The notes under the pieces: model-generated | Told to the model about the DNA's origin: nothing | Databases searched by the model: none | The model's input: only the letters and a program-made list of their open reading frames with translations | Translations under genes and position numbers: made by a program | Assembly (NCBI GenBank): GCA_009786715.1 | Contig: WQRN01000048.1 | Span: 1-10,668, forward strand | Direction: 5' to 3' | From: Treponema sp. | GTDB taxonomy: Bacteria > Spirochaetota > Spirochaetia > Treponematales > Breznakiellaceae | Length of the DNA: 10,668 bases | Shown: piece by piece, positions 7,427 through 10,668 of the stretch | Layout of the letters: every line of letters begins with the position of its first letter | How positions within the stretch are numbered: position 1 is the first letter of the stretch

Positions 7427-7450
7427 TAAGAAAAAGTATACTTTTTCTTA
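7427..7450. promoter_or_regulatory. 24-bp perfect palindrome upstream of the lipoprotein promoter
   Basis: The half-site TAAGAAAAAGTA is followed immediately by its reverse complement. It ends 8 bases before the -35 box of the lipoprotein promoter and 50 bases after the end of the radical SAM gene. It could be an operator, an A-tract UP element, or an AT-rich terminator hairpin for the radical SAM transcript. The lack of G+C in the stem and of a directly following T-run argues against a strong terminator. Confidence 0.6.
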
Positions 7451-7500
7451 AAAAAGCGGAATTCTTTGAGAGTTTTATCGTATTTGCCTTACTGAATGTA

Positions 7501-8364
7501 TCAGTAATATACTTCCACAGGGATTGATATGCTTTTATTTTCAAACGCGCCGCGAAGGGAAGAAGCTCGTTCTTCAAGGTATTCATCAGGCAGGCTTGAA
7601 GCGTATGGATCTTCGGGAGCAGGACGCGCTTTGCCGTAGATTTGCACTTTGCGGATACATACGGCATTTTCCGCTATTTGGCAGACAATCTTTACCCATG
7701 TTTTAGTTTCTATTTCTGACGGTCTTTTGCCGTCTACGGCGCAGAGCATTGTCTGTATTGTTACGGGAGCGCAGGCGGTAAAATCTGTTATCTTTTCAAT
7801 CAATTTATTATGCGCAATGGCGCACCTGTTTATTTTATGGTACCAGTCAGGCGTTCCCGCGTCCAGTTTTAGCCATATATCGGGAGAGGGAATTCCCTGC
7901 GCCGTATCCGAGGTACACGCTTTTTTTAACAGTGAGAAAATCTCTGTTTGAAAGAGCCCCGCGCCGTTTGTTATTACAACAAGCTGCGAAGAAAGAGAAT
8001 CGTCTGAAGCGGTAAGCGTTTCCCGGCGAATTTTTTCCGCCAGCGCGAATGCTTGCGCGAAAGCGGGGGAGAGGGTCGGCTCTCCGTTTCCTGAAAAACA
8101 AATGTCTTTAACGGGTATATTATCTTTTCGCGCAGTATCAATTGCCGAACGCAAATCGGTTTCCATTTGCTCAAGTGAAAATTTCGCGCCTCCTGCGAAC
8201 GGAAAAACTTCGCAGTAAGGGCAATCAAACTGGCAGTTTTTTTTATCGGGAAAAAGATTAATACCGATAGAAAGACCTGAGGATCTGCGCGAATACACAG
8301 GGTAAACAACAACGCCTTTTTCTCTTTCGCGGTGGTTTGTTACAGGAGTGATATTCAACGCCAT
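7501..8364 (-). CDS. Radical SAM protein, COG0731 (TYW1-like) type
   Basis: The 287-residue protein has the radical SAM cluster motif as CQFDCPYC, C44-x3-C48-x2-C51, which would bind a 4Fe-4S cluster and S-adenosylmethionine. It is preceded by GLSIGINLFPDKK and followed by GNGEPTLSP (92-100), the SAM-binding strand. This order is typical of the COG0731 group, related to the tRNA wyosine enzyme TYW1, but bacterial members have no settled substrate and bacteria lack wyosine. No second cluster motif, flavodoxin or SPASM domain is seen; the family core is complete. The ATG at 8364 has no ribosome binding site; a TATAGT box lies six bases ahead of it. A 7-bp hairpin overlaps its stop codon (7489-7507) without a T-run. 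It is transcribed alone, divergent from the rRNA methyltransferase gene. Confidence 0.85.
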   Translation of the reverse strand: MALNITPVTNHREREKGVVVYPVYSRRSSGLSIGINLFPDKKNCQFDCPYCEVFPFAGGAKFSLEQMETDLRSAIDTARKDNIPVKDICFSGNGEPTLSPAFAQAFALAEKIRRETLTASDDSLSSQLVVITNGAGLFQTEIFSLLKKACTSDTAQGIPSPDIWLKLDAGTPDWYHKINRCAIAHNKLIEKITDFTACAPVTIQTMLCAVDGKRPSEIETKTWVKIVCQIAENAVCIRKVQIYGKARPAPEDPYASSLPDEYLEERASSLRGAFENKSISIPVEVYY

Positions 8365-8370
8365 AGTTTT

Positions 8371-8376
8371 ACTATA
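8371..8376 (-). promoter_or_regulatory. Candidate -10 box of the radical SAM gene
   Basis: TATAGT on the minus strand ends six bases before the ATG at 8364, predicting +1 on the A of the start codon. No matching -35 box is seen at 16-18 bases, so the call is tentative. Confidence 0.4.
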
Positions 8377-8394
8377 AATAAATTAATTAAAATA

Positions 8395-8403
8395 TGCTAT
8401 CCT
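8395..8403 (+). promoter_or_regulatory. Candidate extended -10 promoter of the rRNA methyltransferase gene
   Basis: TGC followed by TATCCT forms an extended -10 element, which can work without a -35 box. Six bases, GTGTTT, separate it from the ATG at 8410, so the transcript would again start at the A of the start codon. No ribosome binding site is present. Confidence 0.4.
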
Positions 8404-8409
8404 GTGTTT

Positions 8410-9420
8410 ATGGAAGATAAAACTGCCGTACAGTCGCAGATGTTTGCTAATCGTCTGAGTAAGCGTTTTCGCCATCTTAAAAAATGGGCGCAAAGAACAG
8501 GCGCCGGAGCTTTCAGGCTTTACGATCGCGATATACCCGAAATTCCCCTTGTGCTGGATTTTTACGGCAATTGTACGCAGATTCAAAATGCGGCTTTATC
8601 AGGCGCTTTGTACAAGCGTCCTTATGAAAAAGATGATAATGACGAAAATGCCTGGCTCTCTTTAATGAAACAAAGCGCGGCTGTCGCGCTTGGAATAAAA
8701 CCTGAAAATGTATTTTTAAAACAGCGGCAGAAACAAAAAGGCTTATTGCAATATGAAAAAATGGGGGATGAGCGTTTTACGCAGATCGTAAACGAAGGCG
8801 GTCTTTTTTTTAAAGTTAATTTGTCCGATTATCTTGACACAGGACTTTTTATTGACAGGCGGCTCCTTCGCGCCATTGTACGCGCCGAATCTGCCGGGAA
8901 AAAGGTTTTAAATTTATTTTCTTATACAGGCGCGTTCTCGGTTTACGCTGCCGCGGGAGGAGCCGCTTCTACAGATTCTGTTGATCTTTCTAATACTTAT
9001 CTGAATTGGGCAAAGGAGAATTTTTTATTAAACGGGTTTAAAATAGGCGGCGCGCACAAGCTTATACGGGCAGACGCGCTTGAATATATAGATAAAGCTG
9101 TTAAAGAAAGAATGAGATGGGATATAATTGTGGCAGATCCTCCGGCGTTTTCCAATTCCAAAAAGATGCCGGATAGTTTTGATTTAAACAGGGATTTAAC
9201 AGATTTGCTTGTAAAGTGTCTTGCGCTGCTTGCGCCGGAGGGTAAAATATTCGCAAGCGTTAATTTGCGCTGCGGCGTTCCGGAAGCGCGGGAGTTGGAA
9301 GCGTCCCTTCTCGAAAATCAAACGCAGAAGGATTTACAAGTTATTGATTTAGATAATAAAATAATAGATGAGGATTTTAAAAACAGGAAAATTCCCAAAG
9401 CGTTTTTAATCATGAGGTAA
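8410..9420 (+). CDS. rlmK: RlmK-like 23S rRNA methyltransferase (free-standing)
   Basis: The product resembles the C-terminal (RlmK) half of the E. coli RlmKL fusion, which makes m7G2069 in 23S rRNA. Shared landmarks are QMFANRLSKRFRHLKKWAQ near the start, RLYDRDIPEIPLVLD (36-50), the SAM-binding motif VLNLFSYTGAFSVYAA (166-181), and DPPAFSNSKKM (243-253), which differs from the E. coli active-site segment by one residue in its core. At 336 residues it is a complete stand-alone unit with no THUMP or RlmL domain. I placed the start at 8410; the frame stays open upstream to 8332, but that would run into the divergent radical SAM gene and lacks conserved sequence. RlmI or a related C5-methyltransferase is a less likely identity. 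The lipase gene begins 8 bases after its stop, so they share a transcript. Confidence 0.85.
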   Translation: MEDKTAVQSQMFANRLSKRFRHLKKWAQRTGAGAFRLYDRDIPEIPLVLDFYGNCTQIQNAALSGALYKRPYEKDDNDENAWLSLMKQSAAVALGIKPENVFLKQRQKQKGLLQYEKMGDERFTQIVNEGGLFFKVNLSDYLDTGLFIDRRLLRAIVRAESAGKKVLNLFSYTGAFSVYAAAGGAASTDSVDLSNTYLNWAKENFLLNGFKIGGAHKLIRADALEYIDKAVKERMRWDIIVADPPAFSNSKKMPDSFDLNRDLTDLLVKCLALLAPEGKIFASVNLRCGVPEARELEASLLENQTQKDLQVIDLDNKIIDEDFKNRKIPKAFLIMR

Positions 9421-9428
9421 ATGATTTT

Positions 9429-10301
9429 ATGAAAAGATTCTGGATTCTGGTTTTTTTATCAATCTTGTTTAAGAGCTGCGCGAATATTCCTCAAAAATCG
9501 GCTGATGAAAACAAAGAAAAAGAATCTATTTTAAAATATCCTGTTATACTGGTTCACGGGATTGTGGCTCATGACAGAGAAAGTATTATAGATTATTGGG
9601 GCAGGATTCCCGATACTCTGAGCGGGAACGGCGTTAAAATATTTTTCGGAAACACGGACGCATGGGGAAGTTTTGAATCAAACGCCGAACTTCTAAAAAT
9701 AACAATCGATAAAGTTTTACTGGAAACACAGTGCGAAAAAGTCAATATTATAGCTCATTCCAAAGGAGGCCTTGACTCGCGTTTTTTCATCTGGAAATAC
9801 AATTACGGCGATAAGGTTGCAAGCTTATCAACTGTTTCTACCCCGCATCACGGCGCTGAAATAGCCGATTTAATATTTCAGAATAAATTTGTGCATACAA
9901 AATCAACAAAGAAAGCTCTTGAAAATTTCGGTAAGATGTATGGAGACATTAACCCTGATTTGTACAATGTCAACTATCAATTAACAACGGAAAAAATGAA
10001 AGAATTTAACGAAATAGTTACCGCCGATGAAAGAGTGTTTTATCAGAGCGTTTATTCCACAATGAGAAACGCTTTTGACGATATGTTATTATTTAACAGT
10101 TATTTATATATAGATAAAATAAACGGAGCAAACGACGGAATTGTAAGTGAGTTATCCGCCAGATGGAGCAGAAACATCACTAAATACGAGAATATTTCAC
10201 ATATAGAGATGATGGATATAAAGAAACGAAAAATATCGGGAATTCACATTCCCGATATTTACATGGATATTGTAAGAGGTTTGAGAAAATTGGGTTTTTA
10301 A
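9429..10301 (+). CDS. Lipoprotein triacylglycerol-lipase-like alpha/beta hydrolase
   Basis: The 290-residue protein has a lipoprotein signal peptide ending FKSC (C17); the lysine at -2 is unusual. The mature part is an alpha/beta hydrolase of the Pseudomonas/Burkholderia family I lipase type. It shows the oxyanion-hole HG in PVILVHGI (38-45), the nucleophile S111 in AHSKGG, the STPHHGAEIAD segment (137-147), the acid D236 in NDGIVS, and the general base H258 in HIEMMD. All triad residues are present, so it should be an active, membrane-anchored esterase or lipase of the periplasm or outer surface. It lies 8 bases downstream of the rRNA methyltransferase gene; GAGGT within the end of that gene acts as its ribosome binding site. 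Substrate is unknown; phospholipid or acylated polysaccharide are possible. A perfect hairpin lies inside its 3' end. Confidence 0.88.
   Translation: MKRFWILVFLSILFKSCANIPQKSADENKEKESILKYPVILVHGIVAHDRESIIDYWGRIPDTLSGNGVKIFFGNTDAWGSFESNAELLKITIDKVLLETQCEKVNIIAHSKGGLDSRFFIWKYNYGDKVASLSTVSTPHHGAEIADLIFQNKFVHTKSTKKALENFGKMYGDINPDLYNVNYQLTTEKMKEFNEIVTADERVFYQSVYSTMRNAFDDMLLFNSYLYIDKINGANDGIVSELSARWSRNITKYENISHIEMMDIKKRKISGIHIPDIYMDIVRGLRKLGF
10218..10260 (-). terminator. Intrinsic terminator of the response regulator, inside the convergent lipase gene
   Basis: A perfect 13-bp stem, AAATATCGGGAAT (10231-10243) with its complement (10248-10260), encloses four bases. On the minus strand the loop is GTGA, a GNRA tetraloop, and the stem is followed by a T-rich run (ATTTTTCGTTTCTTT). 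On the plus strand no T-run follows. It therefore reads as a terminator for transcription coming from the response regulator, whose stop codon is about 90 bases upstream on that strand. Confidence 0.75.
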
Positions 10302-10343
10302 AAAAAAATGTTCTTGGCATGTTGTATGCGGCATCAAAGCCGC
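10302..10343. terminator. Small hairpins and nine-base A/T run between convergent genes, possible second terminator
   Basis: The 47-bp gap contains GCGGC/GCCGC with a six-base loop (10328-10343), a 4-bp GCAT/ATGC hairpin, and a nine-A run at 10302-10310 that is a T-run on the minus strand. The T-run does not directly follow the stronger stem, so this is a weaker candidate than the hairpin inside the lipase gene. No clear plus-strand terminator for the lipase is seen. Confidence 0.3.
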
Positions 10344-10348
10344 CGCTG

Positions 10349-10668
10349 TTAATTTAGCAGTTCTATTACTTCTTCCCTGCTGGAAAAACCTGTTTTGAAA
10401 TAAATTTTACTAATATAATTTTCCACGGTTCTTAAATTAATATGCAATGCATCGGCGATTTGTTTGTTTGATTTATTTTCCTTTAATAATTCAATAACAT
10501 CTATTTCCCGTTTTGAAAACTTCGCGTAAACAGATGAGCTTTCTTTTAATTTGATATTTACCTCGCTGGAAATATAAACCTTGCCGCTCAGTATCGTGTC
10601 TATCGCTTTTAATAATTCATCCTTGCCGCCTGTTTTTGATAAAAATCCCGCAGCTCCCAATTTTAAAG
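10349..10668 (-). CDS. LuxR/NarL-type response regulator, N-terminus beyond the window
   Basis: The frame is open to the right edge, giving 105 residues plus a split codon. The first part, LKLGAAGFLSKTGGKDELLKAI, is the end of a receiver domain, with the conserved lysine in the LSK motif. After a linker comes a LuxR-type helix-turn-helix: the segment KFSKREIDVIELLKENKS, then KQIADALHINLRTVENYISK as scaffold and recognition helices. Such proteins are phosphorylated on an N-terminal aspartate by a sensor kinase and bind DNA as dimers; the phosphorylation site is outside the window. The TTG at 10660 is an internal leucine codon, not a start. It is convergent with the lipase gene and seems to be terminated inside it. 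The cognate kinase is probably further right and is not seen. Confidence 0.93.
   Translation of the reverse strand, partial: LKLGAAGFLSKTGGKDELLKAIDTILSGKVYISSEVNIKLKESSSVYAKFSKREIDVIELLKENKSNKQIADALHINLRTVENYISKIYFKTGFSSREEVIELLN

Noticed and set aside
7489..7507. 7-bp hairpin over the radical SAM stop codon as a terminator
   Set aside because: No T-run follows on the minus strand and the stem is short; it may only affect mRNA stability.
7386..7667. 93-residue minus-strand frame overlapping the end of the radical SAM gene
   Set aside because: It lies mostly inside the radical SAM gene in another frame, has no ribosome binding site, and covers the promoter and palindrome of the lipoprotein unit.
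8332..8409. N-terminal extension of the RlmK-like protein by 26 residues
   Set aside because: It would overlap the start of the divergent radical SAM gene, and similarity to RlmK begins only after the ATG at 8410.
1..10668. CRISPR array, insertion sequence, toxin-antitoxin or phage genes
   Set aside because: No spaced direct repeats, transposase, or paired small-gene signatures were seen; all larger frames have conventional explanations.

Overview
The window looks like chromosomal DNA from a fermentative, polysaccharide- or pentose-using bacterium, most likely a spirochaete of the Treponema type. The reasons are three lipoproteins with relaxed lipoboxes, a free-standing RlmK-type rRNA methyltransferase, and a long plant-type phosphoglycerate mutase. 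This is an inference from protein style; no rRNA marker is present, and a clostridial origin is not excluded.

Layout from left to right. An AT-rich, truncated DinB-family gene on the minus strand runs off the left edge. Next comes a minus-strand tRNA-Pro(GGG) with its own promoter, whose leader and trailer extend the acceptor stem to a perfect 17-bp helix. Then, all on the minus strand and transcribed right to left, come gpmI, an FGGY sugar kinase, araA and araD. Together kinase-araA-araD form an L-arabinose pathway: L-arabinose to L-ribulose (AraA), to L-ribulose 5-phosphate (the kinase), to D-xylulose 5-phosphate (AraD). GpmI catalyses a lower-glycolysis step. A near-consensus promoter overlaps the gpmI stop codon and points exactly at the ATG of the kinase, so the ara mRNA is predicted to be leaderless. 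No sugar transporter or AraC/AraR-type regulator is visible.

Further right, still on the minus strand, is a two-gene unit of membrane lipoproteins of unknown function. The first carries six exact 15-residue repeats. The unit has a good promoter preceded by a 24-bp perfect palindrome. A radical SAM protein of the COG0731 type follows. It is divergent, across only 45 bp, from a plus-strand pair: an RlmK-like 23S rRNA methyltransferase and a lipoprotein lipase. The window ends in a minus-strand LuxR-type response regulator, cut by the edge and convergent with the lipase. A strong hairpin with a GNRA loop and T-run, reading as an intrinsic terminator for that regulator, lies inside the 3' end of the lipase gene.

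Most of the window is ordinary metabolism. The points that merit a second look are the leaderless starts, the terminator embedded in a convergent gene, the 15-residue repeat lipoprotein, and the over-extended tRNA stem. I see no CRISPR array, insertion sequence, or obvious defence or phage system.
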